Positions 45,190 to 54,276 are shown, counted from the stretch's first letter. The stretch: DNA of 64,000 nucleotides from Labilibaculum manganireducens (GCF_002843385.1 NZ_MVDE01000004.1:172693-236692); one strand, 5' to 3'. Numbers and translations are program-made. The notes: a model not told the origin generated them from the letters alone.

Positions 45190-45854
45190 ACATAAATTAT
45201 ATTTGATTTTACAGGCCACTCCTCCATTTCATAGGCACTTTTCCAAAACATCCATTCTAATTTCGACGCCATTACAAAAGCATCAATCATTTTATTTTGA
45301 TTACATATCGTAGTTCCTTTAGCCAATTCGTTGCAAATGTCAATAGCCAACTCAACCGCTTCCGAAAATTCATCTCCTCCATAAGTATCAATCCAATTTT
45401 GGTACTGATTCTCACCAGGTATCTGATTTTCCAAAATATAATCTCCAACTTTTTTATAGATCCAAAAGCATGGCAAAATAGCAGCAACAGCCTCCTCGAT
45501 CGAAGTTGTTGCCAATTGTTTATGAATATAGCAGGTATACAGCAAACAAGAAGGCGAAGCTTCTACTACTTTCTTCCTGTTTTGCAAATAAAACTGATGC
45601 AATGCCTGTTCAACAGCCACCGTATCAAGAGCAAAACTCAAAAAAATCTTTCTATGCTCCGACTTATCTAATTTACAGGCAATACCTGCCAGCACTTTCC
45701 CAAATTCAGCCAAATAAATAGAATCCTGCTCCAAATAAAAATTGAATTTTTCCCGTTCAAGCGTACCACTAGTCAATTCCTTTATAAAGGATAAGTTCAA
45801 TATTTGTGTGTAGATTTCCTCAATTGATTCCCAGGCTTTTGTACTCCAGTCCAT
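45186..45854 (-). CDS. TenA-family protein (copy 2)
   Basis: A 222-residue TenA homologue, clearly distant from copy 1. The active Cys is kept in VAAILPCFWIYKKVG (Cys129). The C-terminal helix is FVMASKLEWMFWKSAYEME, with a Glu but a different surround from copy 1. The divergence suggests a different substrate (for example TenA_E versus TenA_C type). It overlaps thiD by 4 nt and follows thiE with no gap. Confidence 0.88.
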   Translation of the reverse strand: MDWSTKAWESIEEIYTQILNLSFIKELTSGTLEREKFNFYLEQDSIYLAEFGKVLAGIACKLDKSEHRKIFLSFALDTVAVEQALHQFYLQNRKKVVEASPSCLLYTCYIHKQLATTSIEEAVAAILPCFWIYKKVGDYILENQIPGENQYQNWIDTYGGDEFSEAVELAIDICNELAKGTTICNQNKMIDAFVMASKLEWMFWKSAYEMEEWPVKSNIIYV

Positions 45855-46502
45855 TTACTCAATGTGTTCATTCATTATACTATCAATAATCTTTTTTAAT
45901 TCTCTTGCTGCTTTTTCAGGATATTCCTGCGAAATTATTGCAGAAACAAGAGCAACGCCATCAGCCCCTGCCTCTATAATACTTCCCAAATTATTCTTAT
46001 TGATCCCGCCAATAGCCACGCATGGATGTTTTGAAAAAGAAGCAATCTCCTTTATCCCATCAAGCCCCAATGGTTTAGCAATATCGCTCTTTGTTTGCGT
46101 CGAAAAGACAGGCGATAAACCAATGTAATCTACATCCAAATCATTTGCCTCTCTTGCCTGTTCGATACTCTCCACGGATAATCCAATGATCTTATCGAAT
46201 CCTAGAATTTTTCTAGCTTCCTTATAGGGCAAATCACTCTGTCCTATATGTAAACCATCCGCATCAACAGCCAAGGCAATATCCAACCTATCATTAACAA
46301 TTAATGGTACATTGTAAACTTTTAAAATGTGTTTTACCGACATTACCAACTCATAGAATTCTCTAGTCGTCGAATTCTTTTCGCGAATTTGTACCATACT
46401 CACGCCTCCTTTAATAGCAGCTTCAATAATCTCTGCAAGAGGTTTCCCGTTCGCAAGGTCACTGTCAGTAACAAGATACAATTTTAGATCTTCCTTTCTC
46501 AT
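45855..46502 (-). CDS. thiE: Thiamine-phosphate synthase
   Basis: A 215-residue TIM-barrel enzyme joining HMP-PP and thiazole phosphate. I start at 46502 (MRKEDLKLYLVTDSDL), which overlaps the thiM stop in an ATGA. Motifs are MVQIREKN, LIVNDRLDIALAVDADGLHI with GQSDLP, YIGLSPVF and VAIGGI. Complete and in normal context. Confidence 0.96.
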   Translation of the reverse strand: MRKEDLKLYLVTDSDLANGKPLAEIIEAAIKGGVSMVQIREKNSTTREFYELVMSVKHILKVYNVPLIVNDRLDIALAVDADGLHIGQSDLPYKEARKILGFDKIIGLSVESIEQAREANDLDVDYIGLSPVFSTQTKSDIAKPLGLDGIKEIASFSKHPCVAIGGINKNNLGSIIEAGADGVALVSAIISQEYPEKAARELKKIIDSIMNEHIE

Positions 46503-47299
46503 TGTAAAATACAAGTTGCTTTTTCAATTTCTATTTCAGATAAACTGTACAGACAATCAATAAAATGCATTTGCATACTTCCAGGTCCAATAGACTTAGA
46601 CGCAGCACATTCGCCAGTAATTCCCATCACCATCATCCCAAATACTGCCGCCTGAAATGTATTGGGATTTGTTGCAGCAAATGCACCCAAAACTGCTGTT
46701 GCTGTGCATCCCATTCCAGTAACTCTGGCCATCAATTGATCTCCAAAACCAACCGATTCAACTTTTATTCCATCAGTAATAAAATCAATCTCACCGCTTA
46801 TAACAACAACACAATTGTTTCCCGATGCCAAAATTTTAGCTGATTCTAAAGCAACATCCGCAGCCACAGAACTATCAACTCCTTTCGTAAGCATTGTTTG
46901 ATCAACTAAAGCCATTATTTCGGAAGCATTTCCCCTTATTATATTAGGCTTGCACGTTTCAATTATTCGCAAAGCACTAGACGTTCGATAAGGCGTTGCA
47001 CCTGCACCTACAGGATCGAATACAACAGGTATTTTTCTTTCCCGGGCTTTTTCACCTGCAACAATCATCGATTCAACCCATTCTTCCGATAAAGTTCCCA
47101 TATTAATTACCAACGCTGAAGCAATATTTACCATATCTTTCACTTCATGCAAGGCATGTGCCATTACTGGAGAAGCACCAATAGCGAGCAGAGCATTTGC
47201 AGTCGTATTCATCACTACAAAATTAGTAATATTATGAACCAAGGGAGCTTGCTCTCTGATAGCAGATAAATTTTCAATTAATTTATTACTCATTTTCAT
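46499..47299 (-). CDS. thiM: Hydroxyethylthiazole kinase
   Basis: A 266-residue kinase that salvages hydroxyethylthiazole. It has LVHNITNFVVMNTTANALLA, PVVFDPVGAGATPYR, IRGNASEI and the GMGCTATAVLGAF active-site region near the C-terminus. Its presence with thiD and tenA, and the absence of thiC or thiG here, suggest a salvage-biased operon. Confidence 0.96.
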   Translation of the reverse strand: MKMSNKLIENLSAIREQAPLVHNITNFVVMNTTANALLAIGASPVMAHALHEVKDMVNIASALVINMGTLSEEWVESMIVAGEKARERKIPVVFDPVGAGATPYRTSSALRIIETCKPNIIRGNASEIMALVDQTMLTKGVDSSVAADVALESAKILASGNNCVVVISGEIDFITDGIKVESVGFGDQLMARVTGMGCTATAVLGAFAATNPNTFQAAVFGMMVMGITGECAASKSIGPGSMQMHFIDCLYSLSEIEIEKATCILQ

Positions 47300-47305
47300 A
47301 ACCGA

Positions 47306-48007
47306 TTAGTTTTTAAGTGCACAAATAGCTACATAATCACCACAATCAAAACCGTTAATTGGTTCTTCAGCCACCAAATTGGAATTTATGGGGTGTTTGG
47401 TTAATGTCTGAGCAAATTGAAGATTATTAAAATTGGATTTCTTCAGCATATCCACTTTTTCGGCAGTGGTTCTCCAATTAGCTACTTTCACAAACTCAAT
47501 AGGATAAGGGTTTCTTGGATGAACTCCTTCTAATAATGGGTGTTCCCAAGTGCCTAACGCTTTTGCCAGATTATACAAAACTCCATAAGAACTTTCTTTG
47601 GGAACATCAATAACTACAATTTTACCGCCTGGACGTAGAGCATCGTAAGATTTATTAAATGCTTTTTGTAAATCGCTAATATAGCTTGGCGTACCATTAA
47701 ACAAAATTGTATCGTAGTTTTCCTTACCTAACTCCATCTCCTCCGCAGTGCTTATGTCCACATTAAGGCCACGTTTCCTAGCTATATCAGCCATTCCTTC
47801 CGAAGGTTCAATTCCATTTTTTATCGAAATATTGAATTCTTTTTCAAGAATTGTTTCGAACAAGCCACTTCCACAGCCAACAGAGAATACATCTCCTGCA
47901 TTTTCAAGAAAATGGGCAACAAGTTTTACTTCTGAATACAATACATTTTCATTTTCCAGAAACCACGCATCGTAATCTGATGCATACTTATTAAATTTAG
48001 AACTCAT
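47306..48007 (-). CDS. Class I SAM methyltransferase heading the thiamine operon
   Basis: A 233-residue methyltransferase with SAM motif FSVGCGSGLFETI, acidic IEPSEGM, and LRPGGKIVVIDVP. It is the first gene after the TPP riboswitch and lies 6 nt before thiM, so it is under thiamine control. No methylation step is part of standard thiamine synthesis. It may modify a precursor, detoxify an analogue, or act elsewhere. Substrate is unknown. Confidence 0.85.
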   Translation of the reverse strand: MSSKFNKYASDYDAWFLENENVLYSEVKLVAHFLENAGDVFSVGCGSGLFETILEKEFNISIKNGIEPSEGMADIARKRGLNVDISTAEEMELGKENYDTILFNGTPSYISDLQKAFNKSYDALRPGGKIVVIDVPKESSYGVLYNLAKALGTWEHPLLEGVHPRNPYPIEFVKVANWRTTAEKVDMLKKSNFNNLQFAQTLTKHPINSNLVAEEPINGFDCGDYVAICALKN

Positions 48008-48061
48008 TTGTTATTTTTAATTAGTCAAATAATTAGTTATAATTATCTGCAAAACAAAAGG

Positions 48062-48104
48062 CTGTAAAAACAGAAAACCGCCTCGTACATAACGAAACGG
48101 TTCT
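48062..48104 (-). terminator. Riboswitch-linked intrinsic terminator
   Basis: An 11-bp stem with two G-U pairs (48076-48102 in total) and a 5-nt loop, followed on the minus strand by a T-rich run. It lies between the TPP aptamer and the first gene, so premature termination is the likely switch output. Confidence 0.78.
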
Positions 48105-48142
48105 ATCTAATTACTTAGGCAATTTAAAATCAGACGAATCAT

Positions 48143-48218
48143 TTCCCTACGCTACTATTATGCAGATCAGGTAAAAGGGTAAAGTCTCAGCCCAAATAAA
48201 TACTCAAGCACCCCTAAT
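48143..48218 (-). ncRNA. TPP riboswitch (THI element)
   Basis: On the minus strand the order is GGGGTGCTTGAG, a variable stem, GGGCTGAGACTTTACCC, CCTGATCTGCATAATAG and AGCGTAGGGAA. These are the conserved CUGAGA and ACCUGAUCUG parts and the GCGUAGGGA closing strand of the TPP aptamer. It controls the thi operon below it. Confidence 0.95.
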
Positions 48219-48225
48219 GACACGA

Positions 48226-48233
48226 CAAAGGTA
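48226..48233 (-). promoter_or_regulatory. -7 element of the thiamine operon promoter
   Basis: TACCTTTG on the minus strand matches TAnnTTTG and ends 7 nt before the riboswitch, which places the transcription start at the first aptamer strand. No good -33 TTTG was found. Confidence 0.6.
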
Positions 48234-48331
48234 TTAATATTTTACAATAGAATGTATTAAAAACAAATGATTTTGACTTCTGTTTGTAGTCCTTAACAAA
48301 TCACCAATCCTCTCTTGAGAATGCATATTTC

Positions 48332-48892
48332 CTAAGTATTAAATAAGATCTCTGCAGTTGCGGCAACTTCAACCCTTCCTTTGGTTGGAATCAGATCACT
48401 CCAAACCCAATTGTAATGTTCAATTACTTTCTCTGCAGATAAATGGGGCCGATCCGCCGTTGTATGCGCATCTTTAACTACAGTAATATTAAAATTCTTA
48501 ACCAATGCAGATTGAATTGTGGATTCTACACAAAAATCAGTCGCACATCCCGTAATTACCAATTCGCTCACGTTTAGTTCTTTCAATTTCTCCTCCAGAT
48601 CGGTTTCATAAAAAGAATCATTCGCCGTTTTATATACAACCAAATCTGATTCAGCAATGTTTAGTTCATCCAGAATTTCCCACTCTTCGGTATTCGGCAC
48701 AAAACAATTCTGTTTCGAACCATTGTGCTGTATATATATTACAGGATTCCCATATTCACGAAATTTAGCGGCCAATTGATTGATTCGCTTTACAACTCGC
48801 TCTGTGTCATAACGAGGAGTTGCGGATGTAAACGAGCCTTTTTGCATGTCGATGATTAGAAGAGCACTGGAATTTGTCTGATTTTTTTTCAT
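48332..48892 (-). CDS. Isochorismatase-like cysteine hydrolase (second)
   Basis: A 186-residue hydrolase with Asp14 (SSALLIIDMQKGSF), Lys in VVYKTANDSFYETDLEEKL, and Cys in ITGCATDFCVESTIQ. It is a distant relative of the gene at 43118. It precedes the TPP riboswitch and is not controlled by it. Substrate is unknown. Confidence 0.85.
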   Translation of the reverse strand: MKKNQTNSSALLIIDMQKGSFTSATPRYDTERVVKRINQLAAKFREYGNPVIYIQHNGSKQNCFVPNTEEWEILDELNIAESDLVVYKTANDSFYETDLEEKLKELNVSELVITGCATDFCVESTIQSALVKNFNITVVKDAHTTADRPHLSAEKVIEHYNWVWSDLIPTKGRVEVAATAEILFNT

Positions 48893-48937
48893 TTCAACCT
48901 GTATTAAAAAAGGATTAATTTAATTTGATAATCAGAT

Positions 48938-50158
48938 TTATTTCTGATTCAAAAAATCACAAACTTTACTAAATACAATATCCAAGCTTTCCTCAATATT
49001 CTGGGATTCCTGCTTATTCATTGGGAATGGATTTTCATGTGAATATGAATATGGAAAATCAAGCTCTTCTACAGTAATATTAATATCTCTGGAGGCTCCT
49101 TTCAAGGTATTTTCAATCTCGTAAGTCGGAAAAACAGAATCTCCTTTCAAGGCAATCGCGTAAATCTGATTTTCGGCTTTTTTAAACAAAGCTTCTCTAA
49201 AATGTCTCATATTCTTGTATTCCAACATGGTGTGAAACACCTTCCCTTCCATGTGATCTTCTTCAATGTAATGATGCAGAAGATTATCTTTCTTTAAAAA
49301 ACTGCTGAAATGCTCAACCAGATAAGAATACAAGGTAACATTAACTTCACTATCCAGAATAAATTTAGAAACAGGAGACAAACGATTAAATACAGCACCA
49401 CTGCAAAACAAACACAATTTTGTTTCACTAAAATAATTTTTGTGGTTTGTTAACTTCAGAATTTCAGCCAAAAAACCTCCAATAGAGTATGCAAAAATAT
49501 CAAAACTAAAATCCTTATCTATTAGTTCATGCTTGCCGCTTTTACACTCTTCAATAAATTGAATGATATCGTAATAGGTTTGTAAACCCGACCAAATAAA
49601 TCTTTGCGGCATGGAATGAAGGCGCATGCTGATGGCTACATTCGATAATGAGGAACCAATAATATTTGGAAATTGGGCTTTTCGTTTTTTACTCAATTCA
49701 AACATTGCCTTTTTATCGCTCCAGTGCTTTGGTGCACGCTGCATATGAAATGCAATCGGAAAAAAGACAACTGCACTCTTTGTTTTCTCACAAATAGCTT
49801 GTCCCCATGGCAAATATTTATCCCACGTTTTTTCATTAAAGCCATGAAAGATAAATGTTAGTTTTTCTATTTTACAATCCCCTTTTGGTTTTAAAATATT
49901 ATAGCTGAAGTTTTTATTTTCCTCAACAACAACATCATTCATATGCACATCATCCTGTATTTCACCAATTTCGTTTTGGGCAAACATGTTCTCGATAAGA
50001 TCCAACTTATGACTTTCACAATAATAGTTGGTTTTACCCGGTAAAATATCGTGTGCTAAAGAATGAAATTGATACTCTCTAAATTCCATCCCGTCAAACT
50101 CTGACTCTACACCATCAAAGGCCAATTCTAATTTTTGACATCGATCAACATATGACAT
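48938..50158 (-). CDS. DUF6051 alpha/beta-hydrolase-like protein
   Basis: A 406-residue protein, started at 50158 (MSYVDRCQKLELAFD). The core shows hydrolase features, such as LTFIFHGFNEKTWDKYLPWG for the oxyanion region and FDIFAYSIGGFLAEILKLTN with a GxSxG-like YSIGG nucleophile elbow. It matches the DUF6051 group of Bacteroidota. The role is unknown. It may act with the cysteine hydrolase downstream (45 nt). Confidence 0.72.
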   Translation of the reverse strand: MSYVDRCQKLELAFDGVESEFDGMEFREYQFHSLAHDILPGKTNYYCESHKLDLIENMFAQNEIGEIQDDVHMNDVVVEENKNFSYNILKPKGDCKIEKLTFIFHGFNEKTWDKYLPWGQAICEKTKSAVVFFPIAFHMQRAPKHWSDKKAMFELSKKRKAQFPNIIGSSLSNVAISMRLHSMPQRFIWSGLQTYYDIIQFIEECKSGKHELIDKDFSFDIFAYSIGGFLAEILKLTNHKNYFSETKLCLFCSGAVFNRLSPVSKFILDSEVNVTLYSYLVEHFSSFLKKDNLLHHYIEEDHMEGKVFHTMLEYKNMRHFREALFKKAENQIYAIALKGDSVFPTYEIENTLKGASRDINITVEELDFPYSYSHENPFPMNKQESQNIEESLDIVFSKVCDFLNQK

Positions 50159-50344
50159 AATAATAAACTTTAATGAATTGATATAGATTGCTGAAAACAA
50201 TCAGCCATATTCTGTTAGCAAAATTCGAATTTACAAAAACACCGCTGATTAACAAAAAACAATCCGGTAATTAGATATACTTCTTAATTTTTTCTGATTA
50301 TTTTTACAATTACGAAACAAAAAACCACTCCAAATCAAAATTAT

Positions 50345-50764
50345 ATGTACCAGAAAGACTTTATCATGCGAATGCTTGAAATGATTGCTGATTTAATCGC
50401 TCTCCTTTTAGGTTTAATTAAAAAAGGAGACTTATCGCAAGCTCATAAATTATTAGAGAATGCTTATCGTGATTTTCTGAAAGAAGATGCTTCATTCTTT
50501 AGAAATCTCCCAAAAGAAAAACTTACCGAAGATTTGCTTACAAAGCACAATTACACAAATAGTCATTTAAAGATATTATCGGAGCTCTTTTTTGCTGAGG
50601 CAGAATTGAATATTGCAAAAGGCGATAAAGTGAATGGCTTAAATTATTACGAAAAATCGTTATTACTGCTGGAATTTACAGAAAAAGATTCCAATACTTT
50701 TTCGCTAAGCAACGAATCTAAAATCAAATCACTAAAAGAGAAAATTTATATATCAATGCAGTAA
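50345..50764 (+). CDS. DUF6483-like small helical protein
   Basis: A 139-residue protein with no signal peptide. It starts MYQKDFIMRMLEMIADLIAL, then KGDLSQAHKLLENAYRDFLK and later LKILSELFFAEAELNIAKGD plus GLNYYEKSLLLLEF, so two TPR-like helix pairs. It matches the DUF6483 pattern as I remember it. Function is unknown. It stands alone. Confidence 0.6.
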   Translation: MYQKDFIMRMLEMIADLIALLLGLIKKGDLSQAHKLLENAYRDFLKEDASFFRNLPKEKLTEDLLTKHNYTNSHLKILSELFFAEAELNIAKGDKVNGLNYYEKSLLLLEFTEKDSNTFSLSNESKIKSLKEKIYISMQ

Positions 50765-50854
50765 AACATGAAATTTAATCTTCAAGAAAACGACCTTAAG
50801 TCAATCGATTGTAATCATAGCATTAATTTTAATTAGAATCTTTTTGTGAAAAAA

Positions 50855-50880
50855 TAAGACGTGATATATTTCACGTCTTA
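50855..50880. terminator. Hairpin terminator (better on the minus strand)
   Basis: TAAGACGTGA pairs with TCACGTCTTA around a 6-nt loop. An A tract precedes it on the + strand, so the T tract belongs to the minus strand. It probably ends the DUF6483-like transcript and may stop antisense reads. Confidence 0.62.
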
Positions 50881-51048
50881 CTGTTAACCTTCCAAATGAC
50901 TGCTCACTTTTAATAAAATACATATCCTTCTAATCACAGGAATAAAAACACAAGCCAAAATCCCCCTACTTTGTTCACTGATTTTCTCCATTATAAAATC
51001 AGCAATACCATTCTTTTTTCTCATATATGTTGAAGAAGCATACTAATA

Positions 51049-51081
51049 TTTGAATAATATTTTTGGAAAAGCCTACATTTG
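51049..51081 (+). promoter_or_regulatory. Consensus Bacteroidota promoter
   Basis: TTTG at 51049-51052, a 21-nt spacer and TACATTTG at 51074-51081 fit the TTTG / TAnnTTTG consensus. It drives the redox protein and mutT-like genes. Confidence 0.68.
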
Positions 51082-51108
51082 CCTGTTATCAAAGCAATTT
51101 TTTAATCA

Positions 51109-51489
51109 ATGAGCTTTTCAAATAAAGAGACAAAGGCCGATATAGCCTTGAAATACTTTCACAAACCGCCTGGTTATTACAACTGCGCTCAGGCAATCTA
51201 CAAAGCTTTTCAGGAAGAGTTTAGGATTACCAATGATGAGATAAATGAGTGCTCGAAATATGGCAATGGAAAAGCAAAGGGCGGCAATTGCGGAGCTTAT
51301 CATGCTGCTTTGGAATTACTGAAAGACAAGCCTGAATTATTAGCAGAATTCACCAGACGTTTTCAAGAAAAATCAGAACACCTAACCTGTTTCGACATCA
51401 AGTTCAACTACAGCATTTCCTGCAAAAATTTGGTGCGCCTGGCATCCGATCTACTCGAAGAATTAACGCCATTATCTTCCAATAACTAA
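51109..51489 (+). CDS. C_GCAxxG_C_C-type redox-like protein
   Basis: A 126-residue protein. The signature is YNCAQAIYKAF followed by NGKAKGGNCGAYHAAL and later HLTCFDIKF and ISCKNL, giving five cysteines in the family pattern (here GNCGAYHAA in place of GCAxxG). Members are thought to bind a cluster or act in redox; this is not established. Its stop overlaps the ATG of the mutT-like gene by one base. Confidence 0.72.
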   Translation: MSFSNKETKADIALKYFHKPPGYYNCAQAIYKAFQEEFRITNDEINECSKYGNGKAKGGNCGAYHAALELLKDKPELLAEFTRRFQEKSEHLTCFDIKFNYSISCKNLVRLASDLLEELTPLSSNN

Positions 51490-51887
51490 TGGAACCGATC
51501 AAAGTTACCGCCGCAATACTCATTAAAAACGGGAAGATATTTGTTGCTCAACGAAGTAAGGATGACGAATTATCCGGCAAATGGGAATTCCCGGGTGGTA
51601 AAATTGAATCTGATGAAACACCTCAGGAATGCCTAAAGAGAGAACTGTTTGAAGAATTTGGAATTGAAACAAAAATTCTTGACTATTTTGGAGAAAGCAT
51701 ATTTGATTATGGCAACAAGCCAATTCATTTGCTTAGCTACTTTGCTGAGCATCTGTCGGGTGAATTAATCCTTCAAGTTCATCAAAATTACAAATGGATT
51801 GAGCCTGGAGAATTAGATAAAATTGACTGGGCGGCGGCTGATATTGAATTGGCAAAACAATTAAAACAGAAATTAACCGAACATTAG
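51489..51887 (+). CDS. MutT-type Nudix hydrolase
   Basis: A 132-residue Nudix protein with box GGKIESDETPQECLKREL then FEEFGIE, the full GX5EX7REUXEEXGU. Early ILIKNGKIFVAQR is typical of (d)NTP pyrophosphohydrolases such as MutT (8-oxo-dGTP). It is translationally coupled to the previous gene. Its end overlaps folK on the other strand by 15 nt. Confidence 0.9.
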   Translation: MEPIKVTAAILIKNGKIFVAQRSKDDELSGKWEFPGGKIESDETPQECLKRELFEEFGIETKILDYFGESIFDYGNKPIHLLSYFAEHLSGELILQVHQNYKWIEPGELDKIDWAAADIELAKQLKQKLTEH

Positions 51888-52247
51888 CTCATCCACCGAT
51901 TTCTTTAAAAAATCTCTTGAATAGTAGTCCTCATCCACAATTTCATCATTCCATACAACAATATCTAAATCAATTATACGCGGACCAAATTTTGGAAGAC
52001 TCCTGTCCCTTCCCATCTTATCCTCCAATTGTTTCAAATACAAATTGAATTCCTCACGGCAGTGATGGGTTCTTAGCCTCACAGCTCCATTAATAAAATC
52101 CTCTTGATTGGTAATTCCAATCGGCGCTGTTCTAATCCATTTGGAATGTTTTTTCAGCAAATGATCTTTCGACAGAAGACACAGCATCTTTCGAATGTTT
52201 TCTGTTGGATTAATATTCGATCCTATACCTACTATACAATCGTTCAT
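51873..52247 (-). CDS. folK: HPPK, 2-amino-4-hydroxy-6-hydroxymethyldihydropteridine diphosphokinase
   Basis: A 124-residue protein of the FolK fold, shorter than the usual 150-160. It has IGSNINPTENI, a PxxFGPRIIDLDIV motif (KFGPRIIDLDIVVW) with catalytic acidic residues, and RDRSLPK. It transfers pyrophosphate from ATP to the pterin in folate synthesis. It is the third gene of a fol cluster on this strand. Confidence 0.86.
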   Translation of the reverse strand: MNDCIVGIGSNINPTENIRKMLCLLSKDHLLKKHSKWIRTAPIGITNQEDFINGAVRLRTHHCREEFNLYLKQLEDKMGRDRSLPKFGPRIIDLDIVVWNDEIVDEDYYSRDFLKKSVDELMFG

Positions 52248-52274
52248 TACATATTGATTTAGTGAAATTTCAGT

Positions 52275-52637
52275 TTAAGTAACACCCTTTCTGTAAGCCT
52301 CCAATTCAATCGACACAGATTCTGCAAAACGCAAAGCATGAGGTTTATCCACCTCTACTTTTGCCCACTCCACTTGGGGATTCATCAAAATTACATCCAG
52401 CACTTGCCGGGTCAAATTCTCCAACATTTTAAATTTACCTTCCTGCACAAGCACAATCACCTTTTTTGTTATTGTTTTGTAATTGTATGAATTCTCAACA
52501 TCATCATTAGCTATAGCATTGTCTACATCCGCCTTAATGGTCATATTAATCACAACATCTTGTTTGTTACGCAATTCGTCCTCATTAAAACCAATATAAG
52601 TTCTAATCAACAAATTTTTCACACGAATAATTGCCAT
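52275..52637 (-). CDS. folB: Dihydroneopterin aldolase
   Basis: A 120-residue FolB. It has RVKNLLIRTYIGFNEDELRN, then the central DVENSYNYKTITKKV and the C-terminal KVEVDKPHALRFAESVSIEL, as in the family. It converts dihydroneopterin to the hydroxymethyl pterin used by FolK. It sits 9 nt after the SDR gene and 27 nt before folK. Confidence 0.93.
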   Translation of the reverse strand: MAIIRVKNLLIRTYIGFNEDELRNKQDVVINMTIKADVDNAIANDDVENSYNYKTITKKVIVLVQEGKFKMLENLTRQVLDVILMNPQVEWAKVEVDKPHALRFAESVSIELEAYRKGVT

Positions 52638-52646
52638 ATATCTAAT

Positions 52647-53369
52647 TTATAAGAGTTGTTCACCTCCGTCGCAGTACAAAATCTGTCCGGTTAGGTTCTG
52701 ATTTGCCAATATATAATCCAATGATTGCAAAATGGGTTCAATTCCACCGGAAATTTTCATTGGCGTTTTTTCTGCAAGCCTCTGTAAATACTCTTCTCCC
52801 TTATCCACCGGAGGAAGAGTGGCTCCGGGAGCTATACCATTGACCCTAATTTTTGGTGCGAATTCAAGTGCAGCCATTTTTGTTAAATGAGCCAGTCCAA
52901 CTTTCGACAAACTGTAAGCCGCATACAAATTTGAATAGCTTGCAATTCGAGTATCCAACAGATTTATAATCAATCCACTTTCACTATTCATAGCATAATC
53001 CCTTGACAGGATAAAAGGGGCTAATAAATTCACATTCATCTGATCCTGAAACAATTTTACCGAAGTCTCTTGAATTACTCCTGGATCGAAAACAGATGCA
53101 TTATTTATTAATACATCAATCTTCTCAAAATGTAACAAAACCTTATCAATTAACCGATCTGTGTCTTGAGCAGAATTCAAATCACTTTTAAAAATTTTGA
53201 ATTTTTGTTCCGGATACTTATTCACCAAATCTGTTTGTAACGAAATTGCATCATTTTTAGACGAATTGTAGTGAATGGCAATACTAAAACCATTCTTTGC
53301 CATATGCATGGCAATAGATTTTCCAATTCGCTTTGCAGCACCAGTTATTAAAGCAGTTTTACAGGTCAT
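52647..53369 (-). CDS. folM: SDR oxidoreductase in the folate cluster (FolM/PTR1-like)
   Basis: A 240-residue short-chain dehydrogenase, started at 53369 (MTCKTALITGAAKRIGKSIA). TGAAKRIG binds NAD(P), NNAS follows, and the catalytic YSLSK is present. In fol clusters such SDRs act as dihydromonapterin or dihydrofolate reductases. The assignment to folM is by context and moderate similarity. Confidence 0.75.
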   Translation of the reverse strand: MTCKTALITGAAKRIGKSIAMHMAKNGFSIAIHYNSSKNDAISLQTDLVNKYPEQKFKIFKSDLNSAQDTDRLIDKVLLHFEKIDVLINNASVFDPGVIQETSVKLFQDQMNVNLLAPFILSRDYAMNSESGLIINLLDTRIASYSNLYAAYSLSKVGLAHLTKMAALEFAPKIRVNGIAPGATLPPVDKGEEYLQRLAEKTPMKISGGIEPILQSLDYILANQNLTGQILYCDGGEQLL

Positions 53370-53541
53370 TTTTTCAATCGTTATCATCTAAAGTTAACGA
53401 ATATCTTTCCTGATAAAAAGTTTATGATAAAATTTTTTCTGATTCTGAAATTAAATTTATTCCTGTTATTAATTGTAATAAAATAAGTAGAATCTGTATT
53501 TTGCATTCAAATTGCCAATCAGTGAAAATACCGATTAGCCA

Positions 53542-54213
53542 ATGAAAATTGATATGACTAAAATCGAAATAGAAGAAGAACTAAAACAAATTTGTCCATC
53601 TCTTTGCCTGGGCATTATTCAATGCAGGGTAAACACGAAAGAAGAATGTCCGGATCTATGGCAGGTAATTAATGAAAAAACAGTAAACATTCAACAAAAT
53701 CTGGCCATTTCAGGAATTGTAGATATCCCAAGTATTAATAGTTCAAAAAAAGGATACCGGGCAGTTGGAAAAGACCCCAGCAGGTATCGCTTGTCCGCAG
53801 AATCTTTGTTACGAAGAATTGTAAATGGGAAAGGATTGTACAAAATAAATAATGTGGTAGATTTATTAAATTTGGTGTCTATTACAAGTGGGTTTTCAAT
53901 TGGCGGATACAATGCTGACAAAATAGAAGGTGTTGTTCGCTTTGGCATTGGAAAAGCTGACGAAGCCTACGAAGGAATCGGACGAGGATCTTTAAATATA
54001 GATAAACTGCCCGTTTTCAGAGATAATCTGGGTGCATTTGGAAGTCCTACAAGCGATTCTTTACGAACCCAAATTGATGAAAATTGTCAAACCTTTCTCA
54101 TGATCATTATTAGTTTTCAGGCTGATAAAGCTTTGCCGGAAGCTATGGATTTAGCAATTGATCTGTTAAAAAAACATGCAGAGGCTGAAGAAATTCATTC
54201 TGTGATACTATAA
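53542..54213 (+). CDS. B3/B4 domain protein
   Basis: A 223-residue protein with the B3/4 domain of PheT, without the synthetase. It includes AVGKDPSRYRLSAESLLRRI, GKGLYKINNVVDLLNLVSIT and GFSIGGYNADKI. Stand-alone B3/4 proteins are common in bacteria and are thought to bind or edit aminoacyl-tRNA or small ligands. Exact function is unknown. Confidence 0.86.
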   Translation: MKIDMTKIEIEEELKQICPSLCLGIIQCRVNTKEECPDLWQVINEKTVNIQQNLAISGIVDIPSINSSKKGYRAVGKDPSRYRLSAESLLRRIVNGKGLYKINNVVDLLNLVSITSGFSIGGYNADKIEGVVRFGIGKADEAYEGIGRGSLNIDKLPVFRDNLGAFGSPTSDSLRTQIDENCQTFLMIIISFQADKALPEAMDLAIDLLKKHAEAEEIHSVIL

Positions 54214-54220
54214 AAATAAT

Positions 54221-54255
54221 AAAGCCTGCTAAACTATTCAGCAGGCTTTACTTTT
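54221..54255. terminator. Intrinsic terminator between convergent genes
   Basis: A 10-bp stem (54221-54230 with 54240-54249) and 9-nt loop, followed by ACTTTTATTTG. It ends the B3/B4 transcript and could also serve the tonB gene from the other side. Confidence 0.75.
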
Positions 54256-54276
54256 ATTTGTCTGTATTGTGATCAA

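Larger units (their letters stand above)
50765..51108. other. Intergenic region with hairpin and promoter
   Basis: 344 bp with no gene. It holds a 10-bp palindromic hairpin at 50855-50880 and a promoter at 51049-51081, described separately. Confidence 0.6.

Noticed and set aside
45297..45671. Plus-strand frame of 124 codons over the second tenA gene
   Set aside because: Antisense shadow of a clear TenA gene with a conserved catalytic Cys.
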